NCBI GenBank assembly: GCA_016721005.1
Contig: JADKJM010000016.1
Location: 124,001 to 188,000 of the forward strand
Direction of reading: 5' to 3'
DNA length: 64,000 bases
DNA from: Flavobacteriales bacterium
Lineage (GTDB): Bacteria; Bacteroidota; Bacteroidia; Flavobacteriales_F; PHOS-HE28
Shown: positions 45,206-54,458 of the stretch, one piece after another
How the letters are laid out: every line of letters starts with the position of its first letter
Position numbering within the stretch: the stretch's first letter is position 1
Made by a program: the position numbers and the translations under genes
Notes under the pieces: generated by a model
What the model was told of the DNA's origin: nothing
What the model saw: the letters and a program-made list of their open reading frames with translations, nothing else
Databases searched by the model: none

Positions 45206-46359
45206 CAGGCTACGAGCTGTCTGGCGTGAGCGAACCGGTCCATTGGCACATCAAGCAGCTGCGATGCCTGAAGAGGACCGATGCGTTCTCGATCGATCGC
45301 AGAGAATATCAGCCGCACGAATGGCCTTCCTCGTTCTTGGATCTTGCTTGCCACCGTATCTCTAGTCTGGCCCTTCTTGGCCCTGCCAAACGCTTTATCC
45401 TTCCACTTCTCGTGGTTCTCTTCATAGAACTTTTTCGAGGTCAGCCTTTCAGTCAGCAGTCTCCTTAACACCACTTCTAAGCTGACATGATAGTCTTTCG
45501 CAATAAGAGCGAGTTCTTGCTTGCTCCACTCCATTCCCAACGCGTCAGCTAGGTGCTTCCGAACAACCTCGTGCTGTCTGACCTCTGAAGAAGGCAACAA
45601 GGCTTCAGCAGCGAATGTGTTGCACCACTTCTCCACAGTCTGGCTGTTCGTCTCGTGCAGGTCGCACATCCCGCCGTCGCCAAGCATCACATGCCCAAGT
45701 TCATGGAAGAGTGTGAAGAGACGCGCGGTTACAGTTTCGCTGCCACGCTTCATAACAATGACAGGAATCTCTTCATCGAGAATCGAGAATCCTCTCAGGC
45801 CATCCTGAGTCAAGGTCAACTGGAACACTAGTACTCCTAGACCGGTCACAGCCTCGATAGTGTGTTCTAGTGCCTGCTTGGCAGTGATGCCCTCAGCCCG
45901 TAGGTGGTGTAGCTCTAATACTTCCCGAATGGCCTTGCCTCTTTCCGCAGCATCCTCATTCAACGAACCTCGCATGTTGAACTTGGGCACAGCCATGTCC
46001 ATGGCCCGAAGAAGGTCAATCTGAGACTCTGCCAGAGCACGCGCTTTGCGCACGGCGAGGATGGTCTTGGGCTTGAAGTGACCGAGCTTCTTGGAGTCAA
46101 CGGTCCGAAGGTCACGCGGAACCGGTTTCTCTTGAGGAACATCGGCGAGAAGGAGAAAGGTCAACGACCTCTTGTAGACCTTGGCCATGCTCCGCAACTG
46201 TGAGATCTTCGGCTGCTGGGTTCCTGTCTCCAGGTCTTCAAGTTCGTGTTGCGCGATATCCAGTTGCGTCATCGCTTCCTCAACGGTCAAGCCGAGGCTC
46301 GTGCGCGCGTAGCGCAGAACATGCGCCGCGACCGATATCTGATAGTCCTTCTTAGCCAC
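45205..46359 (-). CDS. Xre-HTH / ImmA-IrrE metallopeptidase, probable antitoxin-regulator
   Basis: A 384-residue protein: Cro/C1-type HTH at about residues 10-70 (YARTSLGLTVEEAMTQLDIA), a linker, and an M78-type peptidase domain with HELGH at about 219-223 in LFTLFHELGHVMLGDG, followed by WCNTFAAEALLP where the third ligand region lies. ImmA/IrrE enzymes cleave repressors. In two-gene modules with DUF4411 or other toxins this class acts as regulator/antitoxin. It is intact and coupled to the DUF4411 gene. Confidence 0.88.
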   Translation of the reverse strand: MAKKDYQISVAAHVLRYARTSLGLTVEEAMTQLDIAQHELEDLETGTQQPKISQLRSMAKVYKRSLTFLLLADVPQEKPVPRDLRTVDSKKLGHFKPKTILAVRKARALAESQIDLLRAMDMAVPKFNMRGSLNEDAAERGKAIREVLELHHLRAEGITAKQALEHTIEAVTGLGVLVFQLTLTQDGLRGFSILDEEIPVIVMKRGSETVTARLFTLFHELGHVMLGDGGMCDLHETNSQTVEKWCNTFAAEALLPSSEVRQHEVVRKHLADALGMEWSKQELALIAKDYHVSLEVVLRRLLTERLTSKKFYEENHEKWKDKAFGRAKKGQTRDTVASKIQERGRPFVRLIFSAIDRERIGPLQASQLLDVPMDRFAHARQLVA

Positions 46360-46501
46360 GGATCCAGGTGCTCATGCCAAAGCTACTCTCGCATTTGCGA
46401 TCATTCGAGCTAACGTTCAATCGAGATGGCGAAACCGGACGATGAGACTGGGCATGGTTGGGTTCGTGCGAATCAAAGTTGGGGGCTTTCACAGCACGAA
46501 G

Positions 46502-46576
46502 GCATTCCCATCCGGCATCATCTTCAATACCTACAAGGTCGTTGGGGCTTTGAAGGCGGGGTAGTTCGAGGAGGCG
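46502..46576. repeat. cassette-boundary repeat, copy 3
   Basis: Full-length match to 44569-44638, preceded by CAAAGTTGGGGGCTTTCACA like the short copy at 43493. It lies just upstream of the ImmA gene. The remaining bases of 46360-46644 hold nothing recognisable. Confidence 0.85.
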
Positions 46577-46644
46577 ATGTTCGCAGTGAATGCCGGAACG
46601 CCATGCGGAAGACCCTTGGGTAGTCCATGGGCGGAACAGCGACA

Positions 46645-47181
46645 CTATTTCACAGCAGGCGACTTTGGCTCGAGCCACTTCACTAAGAATCCAGCTAGGA
46701 TTGAAGCAGGAACCGTTACCCAGCCGTAGAACAAAAGGCTGTACAAGGTTGTTGCGAAGGAACCAGCCAAGACCATCAAAAGGTTCGGTGGTGGATTACC
46801 CAACGAATCACCACCATAAGCTCCAATCCAGTAGAGAACGTTCATTGCAACTCCAAGCAGAACGAAGGTGATGTAGTGAGAAACACTTCCAGTAATCAAA
46901 CCAATGATGAACAGACACGGAACCTCAATGCGTTCCGCTTCGCTTTGAAAGAACCGCCAAGCAATACCAGCGGTTAGAAGGGCAGCAATAGGTGCCGCAA
47001 TAATGAAAACCCAATAACCACTTCCAATCGCCGTAACTGCGAGGTGCATCCCAACAAGAACGCCGATGACAGCATTCAGCAGCCCGAACTTGACCGATCG
47101 CTTCAGAACGCGAAAACCATTTCGTTCAATTATCAGCCTTGTTGAGAGCGGGGTCATTCTCCGGTAAAGTTCAAGAGTCAT
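46645..47181 (-). CDS. unrecognised four-helix membrane protein
   Basis: A 178-residue protein with a basic N-terminal region (about 1-30) and four membrane segments (about 33-58, 60-80, 90-118, 140-165), the third containing ITGSVSHYITFVLLGVAM. Overall AT content is higher than in neighbouring genes, which suggests acquisition. I do not recognise a family. It has no coupled neighbour. Confidence 0.65.
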   Translation of the reverse strand: MTLELYRRMTPLSTRLIIERNGFRVLKRSVKFGLLNAVIGVLVGMHLAVTAIGSGYWVFIIAAPIAALLTAGIAWRFFQSEAERIEVPCLFIIGLITGSVSHYITFVLLGVAMNVLYWIGAYGGDSLGNPPPNLLMVLAGSFATTLYSLLFYGWVTVPASILAGFLVKWLEPKSPAVK

Positions 47182-47304
47182 TTACTCCCGCCATCCACAA
47201 GATCCTGCATTTCGCGTTAGGGACAGCAGCGAAAAGCTCGGAGCCGCTTCGGCGAGGACTTGCAGCGAATGGCCCGACGGCGAGTCTTCGAGCCGGAACG
47301 CCCA

Positions 47305-47329
47305 CACTTCGACTTCGCTCAGTGTGACA
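47305..47329. repeat. CACTTCGACTTCGCTCAGTG-type palindromic repeat
   Basis: This 25-bp sequence is a member of a dispersed repeat I recall from many Bacteroidota genomes (its translations FDFAQCD and TLSEVEVW appear in spurious proteins). It lies at the 3' side of the truncated dehydrogenase. Confidence 0.55.
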
Positions 47330-47339
47330 GCGTTCGGCA

Positions 47340-48330
47340 TCAATTCAAATTCAAGTACGCGCTCAACCCGTGCACGCCCCCCTCCCGTCCATACCCGCTT
47401 TCCTTGTACCCCCCGAACGGTGAGGTGGGGTCGAACTTGTTGAAGGTGTTGGCCCAGATGACGCCCGCGCGGAGCTTGGTGGTGAGGTTGAAGATCTTGC
47501 TGCCCTTGTCCGTCCACACGCCGGCGCTGAGGCCGTAGGGCGTGTTGTTGGCTTTCTGGATCACCTCGTCCACGGTGCGGAAGGTCTGCACGGCGAGCAC
47601 GGGACCGAAGATCTCCTCCTGCGCGATGCGCGCGCTTTGCGCCACGTTGAGGAAGAGCGTGGGGCGGCACCAGAAGCCTTTGCCGGGCAGGTCGCACGCG
47701 GGTTGGAACATCTCCGCGCCGTCGGCTTGGCCGATCTTGAGGTATTTGTTGATGGTGCCGAGCTGCTCGCGGCTGTTGATGGCACCGATGTCGGTGTTCT
47801 TGTCGAGCGGATCGCCCACGACGAGCGAGCGCATGCGGTGCTTGAGCTTGCGGATCACTTCGTCGTACACGCCTTCTTCCACGAAGAGGCGACTGCCCGC
47901 GCAGCACACGTGGCCCTGGTTGAAATAGATGCCGTTGATGATGCCTTCGACGGCCTGGTCGATGGCGGCGTCGGCGAAGATGATGTTGGCCGCTTTGCCG
48001 CCGAGTTCGAGGGTGAGCTTCTTGCCGCTGCCGGCCGTAGCGCGCTGGATGAGCTTGCCCACGTTGGTGCTGCCGGTGAAGGCGACCTTGTTGACATCGG
48101 GATGGTTGACGACCGCCGCGCCCGTGGCACCCGCACCGGTGACGATGTTGACGACGCCATCGGGGAGTTCGGCTTCCTGCAAGAGCTCGGCGAGCTTGAG
48201 CGCGGTGAGCGGTGTGGTCTCGGCGGGTTTCAGCACCACGGTGTTGCCGCAGGCCAGGGCGGGCGCGAGTTTCCACGCGGCCATGAGCAGCGGGAAGTTC
48301 CACGGGATCACCGCGAAGCGCTGTACGCGT
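47340..48330 (-). pseudogene. aldehyde dehydrogenase, N-terminally truncated
   Basis: From about 48330 the sequence reads VIPWNFPLLMAAWKLAPALA and continues through the ALDH core: VAFTGSTNVGKLIQ, LTLELGGKAANIIFADAAID (catalytic Glu), NQGHVCCAGSRLFVEEGVYD (catalytic Cys), EEIFGPVLAV and PFGGYKESGYGREGG, to a normal end. About 130-150 residues of the N-terminal NAD-binding half are missing; upstream sequence is unrelated and its open frame is low-complexity Arg/His-rich. The probable partner half-ALDH lies at 40292-41269. Loss of the N-terminus should abolish activity. Confidence 0.75.
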
Positions 48331-48900
48331 TGCGGAACGGCCATGTGCGGACACAATGGCGGATGTGAGAGATGGAACACGCACGCCGATGGAAGCAACT
48401 GCCGCGTAGCGCAGCGCAAGTACACTGCACGGCCGCGCACATGCGCGGCGATGGTTGATGCAAGCGCCGCTGTGGATCGTGCGAACGATGCGATGACCTT
48501 GACAAGAGGGGCTCCCACCGGCGCATGCGCCGGTGGGAGTTTCCGGACAGGCGCGCAGAGCGTAGCGGGGCGGGTAACCGCCCCTGACAAGCGGTGCGCT
48601 GGGTGAACGAACAGGGGCCATCTGCCATGCAACCGAAGCGCATGGCGGTGCAAGCGGGGATGCAGGTCCTGCAAAGGACATAAGCTGGTTCGCAGAGGTC
48701 AGTGCAGGCTTGGCAAAACGGACGGCGGGCGAAGCGATCACCATTACAGGTCAGAAAGAGAGGGCGCACGTTGGAGAAACACGCCCTCACCCCCGGCCCC
48801 TCTCCCCCCGAGTCAAGCCCGGGGAAAGCCGGAGAGGGATGGAATACAAGACCCGGCATGAAGGCCGGGGTTTTCGTTAGCAGATGCCATCGGCATCCTG
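48331..48900. other. 570-bp intergenic region rich in palindromes
   Basis: No gene is supported. It contains a perfect 28-nt palindrome at 48512-48539 (CTCCCACCGG...CCGGTGGGAG), a hairpin GGGGCGG/CCGCCCC at 48567-48584, and a CCGGCCCCTCTCC / GGAGAGGG intergenic-repeat type segment at 48798-48838. The junction with the dehydrogenase remnant is near 48330. Confidence 0.6.
48852..48874 (+). terminator. terminator-like hairpin upstream of jetA
   Basis: CCCGGC and GCCGGG enclose a 6-nt loop and are followed by GTTTTCG, as in an intrinsic terminator; it may insulate the Wadjet operon. Confidence 0.5.
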
Positions 48901-48928
48901 TTGGCTCGATGTCTGCTTGGTAACTTCG
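48901..48928 (+). promoter_or_regulatory. candidate promoter of the Wadjet operon
   Basis: TTG at 48901-48903 and TAACTTCG at 48921-48928 are separated by 17 nt, as in Bacteroidota -33/-7 promoters. Transcription would start about 30 nt before jetA. Confidence 0.45.
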
Positions 48929-48964
48929 GGCACACCTGAGCCTCCCCCTACGCCGCTGTCAGTC

Positions 48965-50401
48965 ATGAACCTATCCTCAGAGCTATTCAGCGAGGTTCGA
49001 CCTGGGTTCTTCCGTGTGCTAGCAGGTTACACAGCGAGCATCTATGTGGATGCGTTGCACTCGATAGAGAGGGAAGCATCAGAACGACATGAGGGTATCT
49101 CCCGTGAAGATGCAATCACCATTGTTAGTCGTGTCCTAACCGAACATCCGGATTTCGTTCCGGAGACCCTTGACCAGAGCGAGGGCACAGATGAGCTTGT
49201 GCATTTGCCTGTTCGGGAAAAGGCTCGACGGCTCCTGGATCATCTGGCTCGACCAGATGTCGGTTGGTTGATCGAAGATCAACTACCGAATTGGAACAAG
49301 GTGTTCCGGGTTGAGGGGCATGGCGTGATCATGCTCGATGCCTTGCGGAGGATGGCTCGCCCGGATGCGGCCGTCTTCACGGACAAGCTTCAAGGCGTAT
49401 GCTCCATGCTGGCCAATGAGCGCGACTTCGAAGAAGAGCCCATGGAGCGCTTACGGATATGCATGGATCTGGCTCGACAGGGATTGGCCGAACTGCGTGG
49501 GATCGAAAAGAGCTTGAAGCGGTTCACCGAAAGACAGGGCGCGGCGAGCACCTTGGAGGAAGTCTACAAGGTTGTATTCGACCAGTACGGGGAGCAGGTT
49601 GCCAGGGGATGCTACGCCGCACTGATACGGGCCCACCTGCCTGCACGACTGGACCTCGCGCGCAAGCGACTGGATGAGATCCTGCAGAACTACGGCCTTC
49701 TCCAGCACATGCAGCAGCAGGTGATCGCGGCCTTGGGCTTGGACCCCTCGCACGCTATGGCTTCGGTGCGCCGTGACCTGGATGAACTCATGCGCATGCT
49801 TGATCTGGTACCGGCACTTGCGGATACGATCGACCGGCGAACAGCCGAATTCACTCGACGCTCGCTATCACGGTCCCGGTATCTGCAAGAAGTCACGGGC
49901 AAGCGGCGGGAGCAGATCAAGGCGCTTTTCGAATGGGTGAATGTCCACTATAAGGGTCTGCGCATGTCCAGCATTGCGGCCCCCTCGACCTTTCCGGAGT
50001 TCCTTGTTATTGACCCCCGGCTGATCGCTGGCAGGGAATCACTCTACCAGCCTCGTGCGCTACAGGTCATTGAAGAGAACACCCCTGTGGATGAAGAACC
50101 TACCGCGGCGCAGGAAGAGCGTGTGCGTTCGGAGGTAGGCCAAGTCTTGCGTGACGCGCTGAGCGCGTCGCGCGCGAACCACTTTGTGAACACGCTACCG
50201 GGTAGCAAGGGCAGCCGTATCTCCAGTGCTGAGTTCAGCATACTGAACGATAGTGACCTTGCCGATGTAATGGCCGTTCTGCTGCATGCAGAGTCTTCCG
50301 AGGCCAGATACAGGGTCGAAGTTCCCGAGGGCGATGTGCCGGAAACCTTCGACCATGTATTGAGCTGCCAACTTCAACGCTTTGACGTGATCAAGAGATG
50401 A
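48965..50401 (+). CDS. jetA: Wadjet protein JetA (MukF/kleisin-like)
   Basis: A 478-residue protein starting at 48965 (MNLSSELFSEVRPGFFRVLA). The opening FSEVRPGFFRVLAGYTASIYVDALHSI matches JetA proteins in pattern, followed by a winged-helix-like region and long helices (about 170-330), as expected for a kleisin. JetA bridges the SMC heads and recruits JetB. It is the first gene of jetABCD; its stop overlaps the jetB start by 4 nt (ATGA). Assignment rests on the N-terminal pattern plus the exact four-gene context. I do not assign a Wadjet subtype. Confidence 0.88.
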   Translation: MNLSSELFSEVRPGFFRVLAGYTASIYVDALHSIEREASERHEGISREDAITIVSRVLTEHPDFVPETLDQSEGTDELVHLPVREKARRLLDHLARPDVGWLIEDQLPNWNKVFRVEGHGVIMLDALRRMARPDAAVFTDKLQGVCSMLANERDFEEEPMERLRICMDLARQGLAELRGIEKSLKRFTERQGAASTLEEVYKVVFDQYGEQVARGCYAALIRAHLPARLDLARKRLDEILQNYGLLQHMQQQVIAALGLDPSHAMASVRRDLDELMRMLDLVPALADTIDRRTAEFTRRSLSRSRYLQEVTGKRREQIKALFEWVNVHYKGLRMSSIAAPSTFPEFLVIDPRLIAGRESLYQPRALQVIEENTPVDEEPTAAQEERVRSEVGQVLRDALSASRANHFVNTLPGSKGSRISSAEFSILNDSDLADVMAVLLHAESSEARYRVEVPEGDVPETFDHVLSCQLQRFDVIKR

Positions 50402-51048
50402 TGAACACAAACGCGCCCATTGATGGGGTTCTCCGACTTACCGCGTCCGAGCGAGCCAGGGCAGGTGAAGCATTGCGCGAGTTGCTTGTGCATGGCTCGA
50501 TCCTAGGCCAGGACCCAGCCAAACAAGAACTCTATGCGTGGTGTCGTGCGCAGAAGGATGTCCTCCGCGACCTTGCCGAATTGAACGGGCTCGATATCGA
50601 GGTGGATCATGAGAACCGACTGGTTCTTGCTCTTCCAAGGGAAGCCGCCATGCGGCTTCGCCTTCCGATGGACACGACCCTCGTGTTGCTCGCGCTGTGG
50701 TATGACTACGACACCAAAGTCCGGAACGAAAGCGCGACGCAGGTGGTCGTGTCGATAGAAGAGCTGCACCAATTGCTCAAGGAGAAATTGCTGCCTGAGC
50801 TGAAGAGCCAGCCGACGCCAACACGGATGAAGGACATCCTGCGGCAAGCCAGCCGTTTCCATCTTGTACGTGTTACCTGGCTTGATCCTTTTGAAACGTC
50901 ACGGGTCGAGGTACTTCCAACGCTGCGTAAGGTGATCCCCTTCACGGGCATCGCCGAATGGACGCATTTGGCCGACTTGCACCGAAGCGCCGGAAGCGAA
51001 GAGTTGAACGCTTCGCTGACAGAGGACCCTCTTGAATCCGACCAATGA
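50398..51048 (+). CDS. jetB: Wadjet protein JetB (MukE-like, DUF4194)
   Basis: A 216-residue protein with features of DUF4194: ALRELLVHGSILGQDPAKQE, DIEVDHENRLVLALPREAAM, LVLLALWYDYDTK and a helical C-terminal part (LKDILRQASRFHLVRVTW-type segment). In the Wadjet complex JetB is the KITE/MukE-like subunit that binds JetA. It overlaps jetA and jetC by 4 nt each, so the genes are translationally coupled. Confidence 0.88.
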   Translation: MMNTNAPIDGVLRLTASERARAGEALRELLVHGSILGQDPAKQELYAWCRAQKDVLRDLAELNGLDIEVDHENRLVLALPREAAMRLRLPMDTTLVLLALWYDYDTKVRNESATQVVVSIEELHQLLKEKLLPELKSQPTPTRMKDILRQASRFHLVRVTWLDPFETSRVEVLPTLRKVIPFTGIAEWTHLADLHRSAGSEELNASLTEDPLESDQ

Positions 51049-54000
51049 ACCGATCCATCAAGCTCACTCGCATCCATGCCATCAATTGGTACGGATACAG
51101 CAACAGCACTCTCCAGATACACGGGAACACGTTGTTCGCTGGCCGGACCGGCTCTGGGAAGTCAGTGCTGATGGACTTAGTCATGACCGTTCTTGTCGGA
51201 ACGGATGTGGCCCACAACCACTTCAATCGTTCCGCAACGGGCAGCCGATCCGATCGGACCCTCAAGAGCTATTGCCTACTGGATACCAAGCGCGAGGAGA
51301 ACGGCCAGCCCCAATATCAACGGTCGAAGGGTGCGATCACCTACATCGCCCTGGAATTCGAGTGGCCGGTCCAGCGGGCCGAGGAACCGCGTGTGGAGAC
51401 CTGGGGATTGAGGGTGGAGTTCAGGAACGCATCCGAGTCCCACCCTCGCATCGCCCCTTTCTATTGCAAGGGCCAACTATCCAAGGCGGACTTCCTCACC
51501 GCCAAGGAGCCCAATGGCAAACTCTTCCCTCGTGAGCAAGCCGATTTCAAGCGCCATATCGAGAGCGTTCATGCGGGCCGCTTGTTCGACACGCAGGAGC
51601 AATACCTGCGCGACATGGCCAATGAGGAACACCTGAATTTTCACCGCGATGTCTTCAAGGCCTTGCTCCCACAAGCAATGTCCTTCACCAACAGCAAGTC
51701 ATTCGATGTCTTCATCCGTGACTTCGTTCTGCCAACCGAGGATGTGAACGTTGCTGATGTAGCAACAAGCTATCGGAGCTTTCTGGCATATGAGCATGAC
51801 TTGAGGGATCTGCATGACCAGCTGGAGAGGCTGCTGGTCATCCAAGGCTTGAACGAAGCACAACTGAAAGCCGATCGGGATGCGATAGCATATGATTGGC
51901 TAGCCGCTGAATCTGGATATGAGTACGAGAAGGCGAAAACGGATGCCCTCAGGGTACGGCTGGATAATCTTCAGCGGAAGTACGCTGACGAACAGGATCT
52001 ACTAGAGAAGCTCACAGCAGAGATCACGACCATCACTGCGGATGTTGAACGCCTGAAGAATTTGATCAGGGAGGCGCCGGGCGGACCGCAGTATCTGTTC
52101 ATGCAAGACGAGGGAGCCCGGTTGAAGAGCGAGATCACCATGCTCGGCAAGAAGAAGGCTGGCCTGGATGGAGAACTACGGACCCTTGTGGAGCGCGTTC
52201 GGGCTTGGATCGGACGCGCGGGTACGCTTTGGTTCAAGGAGCAGCCTGTACTGGGAGAGCTGGATAGCGCGATCACCGTTCTCGATGGCTGCGAATTCGC
52301 CAGCACGGATCGCGCACTGCGTGAGATGCTGAAGGTGAGCGATTCGGTGCGACAGGTCTTGGATGAACACGTACGCCCATTCCGAGCGGAACTGGAGGAA
52401 GCGCGGAAGAAGTCGATGAAGTTGGGGAGAGAGATAGGGGCTTTGCAGCTAGGCGAACTTCCCTCGGAGCACCCGCTGCTGCACGCGTTGAACGCAGCTA
52501 TTCCCAAGGAAGGGCGCTCACATGCCGCTGTCCCTTTGAGCAAGCTATGCGAAGTGACCGACGAGAAATGGCGCGCTGCTATCGAGGTGGCTTTTGATAG
52601 AAAGTTCGCCATCGTGGTCAGCGAAGAGAACTACGGCCGTGCGATGGAGGTCTATCGTGCCTTCCGTTCGGACTCTCCATCTGAATCGCTCATCGTGCCT
52701 TCCAGGGCCAAGGCCGGTAAGTATCAAGCACGGGCCGGTTCCATCGCCGAGAAGCTGACCACCAATGATCCGGTGGTCCGTTCGATCATTGATATGGTCT
52801 TCGGCGAGGTACAGTGTGTGACATCCGAAACGGACCTTCTGAGCAATGAAAAGGCGATCATGTCCGACGGCTTTATGGTCGTTGGGCCGGTTGCTTCCAG
52901 GCCTCGTCATTTCGATGGTCTGCCGTTCATTGGCGAACGCGGTTTGCAACTACAGTTGGACATAAAGAGGGCTGAGCGAAGGGAAGTTGATGCCAGTGTC
53001 CGATCCCTTGAAGAAAGGGTAGACAAGTTGGATGCCCTGAAGCGGGATCTTCCACGTCCATCGCGCGGCGAACATGAGATCTACAAGGCCATTGGTGAAG
53101 TGGGACCCATAGAGGCACTGACCGAGAAACTCAGGGCCAATGAGGAAGCTCTAAAGGGAGTAGACAAGACCGGGCTTGATGAGAAGTTCAAAGCTCAAAA
53201 CGTACTGGGTGAGAAACTCGTGCAGCTCAATCAGCAAAGAGATGAGCTTCAACGCAGTCAGATATCCGGAGATATCGCGAGGATCCGAGAGGATCTGCAG
53301 CGTGCCGAAAGCTTGCTAACCACAGCATCGGCCCGGTTTGAAGAGACCAAGGAGAAGCCAGCCAGTCTCAGCATCGATACGGCCCTGTGCGATAGGCTGC
53401 GGAACGAGGTGACCGAGCGCATACCCAACATGGGTGAAGCGGCGAAGGAGTTCGATCGACTCAGTGACCAAGCCGTGGCGACCAGTGAGAGAAAGCGCAC
53501 TGAGCTGATAGGTAAGCGGGAGGTGTTCGTAGCTACTCACCCCAAGCACAACGAACTGGAAACGGACAACCCATCAAATGCAGAGTGGGAAAAGCTCCTC
53601 GGCGTGATCGAAGGGGCGCGGATCCCCGACTACAAGCAAAAGGCGAATGATCAGAAGCGGATCTGGGAGAACCTCTTCAGGACCCAGGTCCTTCAGAAGG
53701 TGGACCGAGCCTTGAAGAATCTCCGCGACATCATCTCTCTGCTCAACACCCTGCTCAAAACACCGATCGGTAACGATCGCTACGCTATCGTGCATCGCGC
53801 AAACCCGGCGTACAAGGGACTTCAGAAGTTGGTGGAGTTGAATTCGCTACACCAGGAGGATGAGCTGTTCTATCAAGCTGTTGAGGGTGAGCTCCAAGAT
53901 GAGCTGAAATCATTCCTTCAGCTATTGGTCGACAAGCCGGACAGCACGGAGGCTGTGCGCAGCCTCGACTATCGCAGCTACTTCGACTACGACCTGAATG

Positions 54001-54458
54001 TCCATGACGCGACGGACCCTGAAGCCAAACCCCAAAGCGTAGACAAGCAAAGCGGAAAGATGTCAGGTGGGGAGAACCAGTCCCCCTACTTCGTAGCGAT
54101 ACTGGCCAGCTACCTCCGCGCGTACAAGCGGCATGACAGGCTGCGCGGCTACCCGTCGTTGGCGTTGGTTCCGATAGATGAAGCGTTCTCGAAGATGGAC
54201 ACGGGCCGCATCGCTGATTGCATCCATGCGATCAAGCAGCTTGAATTGCAGGGGTTGTTCTCCATGAGCGCAGGGAATGTTCCGAGCGCCTTCTCTGAAT
54301 GTGACCAACTCATTATCGTAAACCGCAACGAACGGCCTGACGGACAAGGACGCCTTCACATCAGCAACATCCCCGTTTCCATCCTGAAGGACAGCGCCGA
54401 GGCGCGCGAGTTGTTGCCAGAGCTTGACAGCGACCTACAGCCCCATGAAGCGAACTGA
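51045..54458 (+). CDS. jetC: Wadjet protein JetC (MukB/SMC-like ATPase)
   Basis: A 1137-residue SMC-family ATPase. Walker A GRTGSGKS at residues 33-40; long coiled coils at about 250-480 and 620-900 flanking a hinge-like middle (EVTDEKWRAAIEVAFDRKFA); ABC signature MSGGENQSPY at about 1007; Walker B LALVPIDEAFSKMD at about 1040-1053. In Wadjet, JetABC extrudes DNA loops and selects small circular DNA for cutting by JetD. The length is normal and no lesion is visible. Confidence 0.93.
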   Translation: MNRSIKLTRIHAINWYGYSNSTLQIHGNTLFAGRTGSGKSVLMDLVMTVLVGTDVAHNHFNRSATGSRSDRTLKSYCLLDTKREENGQPQYQRSKGAITYIALEFEWPVQRAEEPRVETWGLRVEFRNASESHPRIAPFYCKGQLSKADFLTAKEPNGKLFPREQADFKRHIESVHAGRLFDTQEQYLRDMANEEHLNFHRDVFKALLPQAMSFTNSKSFDVFIRDFVLPTEDVNVADVATSYRSFLAYEHDLRDLHDQLERLLVIQGLNEAQLKADRDAIAYDWLAAESGYEYEKAKTDALRVRLDNLQRKYADEQDLLEKLTAEITTITADVERLKNLIREAPGGPQYLFMQDEGARLKSEITMLGKKKAGLDGELRTLVERVRAWIGRAGTLWFKEQPVLGELDSAITVLDGCEFASTDRALREMLKVSDSVRQVLDEHVRPFRAELEEARKKSMKLGREIGALQLGELPSEHPLLHALNAAIPKEGRSHAAVPLSKLCEVTDEKWRAAIEVAFDRKFAIVVSEENYGRAMEVYRAFRSDSPSESLIVPSRAKAGKYQARAGSIAEKLTTNDPVVRSIIDMVFGEVQCVTSETDLLSNEKAIMSDGFMVVGPVASRPRHFDGLPFIGERGLQLQLDIKRAERREVDASVRSLEERVDKLDALKRDLPRPSRGEHEIYKAIGEVGPIEALTEKLRANEEALKGVDKTGLDEKFKAQNVLGEKLVQLNQQRDELQRSQISGDIARIREDLQRAESLLTTASARFEETKEKPASLSIDTALCDRLRNEVTERIPNMGEAAKEFDRLSDQAVATSERKRTELIGKREVFVATHPKHNELETDNPSNAEWEKLLGVIEGARIPDYKQKANDQKRIWENLFRTQVLQKVDRALKNLRDIISLLNTLLKTPIGNDRYAIVHRANPAYKGLQKLVELNSLHQEDELFYQAVEGELQDELKSFLQLLVDKPDSTEAVRSLDYRSYFDYDLNVHDATDPEAKPQSVDKQSGKMSGGENQSPYFVAILASYLRAYKRHDRLRGYPSLALVPIDEAFSKMDTGRIADCIHAIKQLELQGLFSMSAGNVPSAFSECDQLIIVNRNERPDGQGRLHISNIPVSILKDSAEARELLPELDSDLQPHEAN

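Noticed and set aside
48341..48674. N-terminal extension of the truncated aldehyde dehydrogenase
   Set aside because: The open frame upstream of 48330 is low-complexity and unlike any ALDH N-terminus; it is read as unrelated sequence.
48331..48900. group II intron or integron attC site
   Set aside because: Hairpins are present, but no domain V-like sequence, core sites, reverse transcriptase or integrase could be found.
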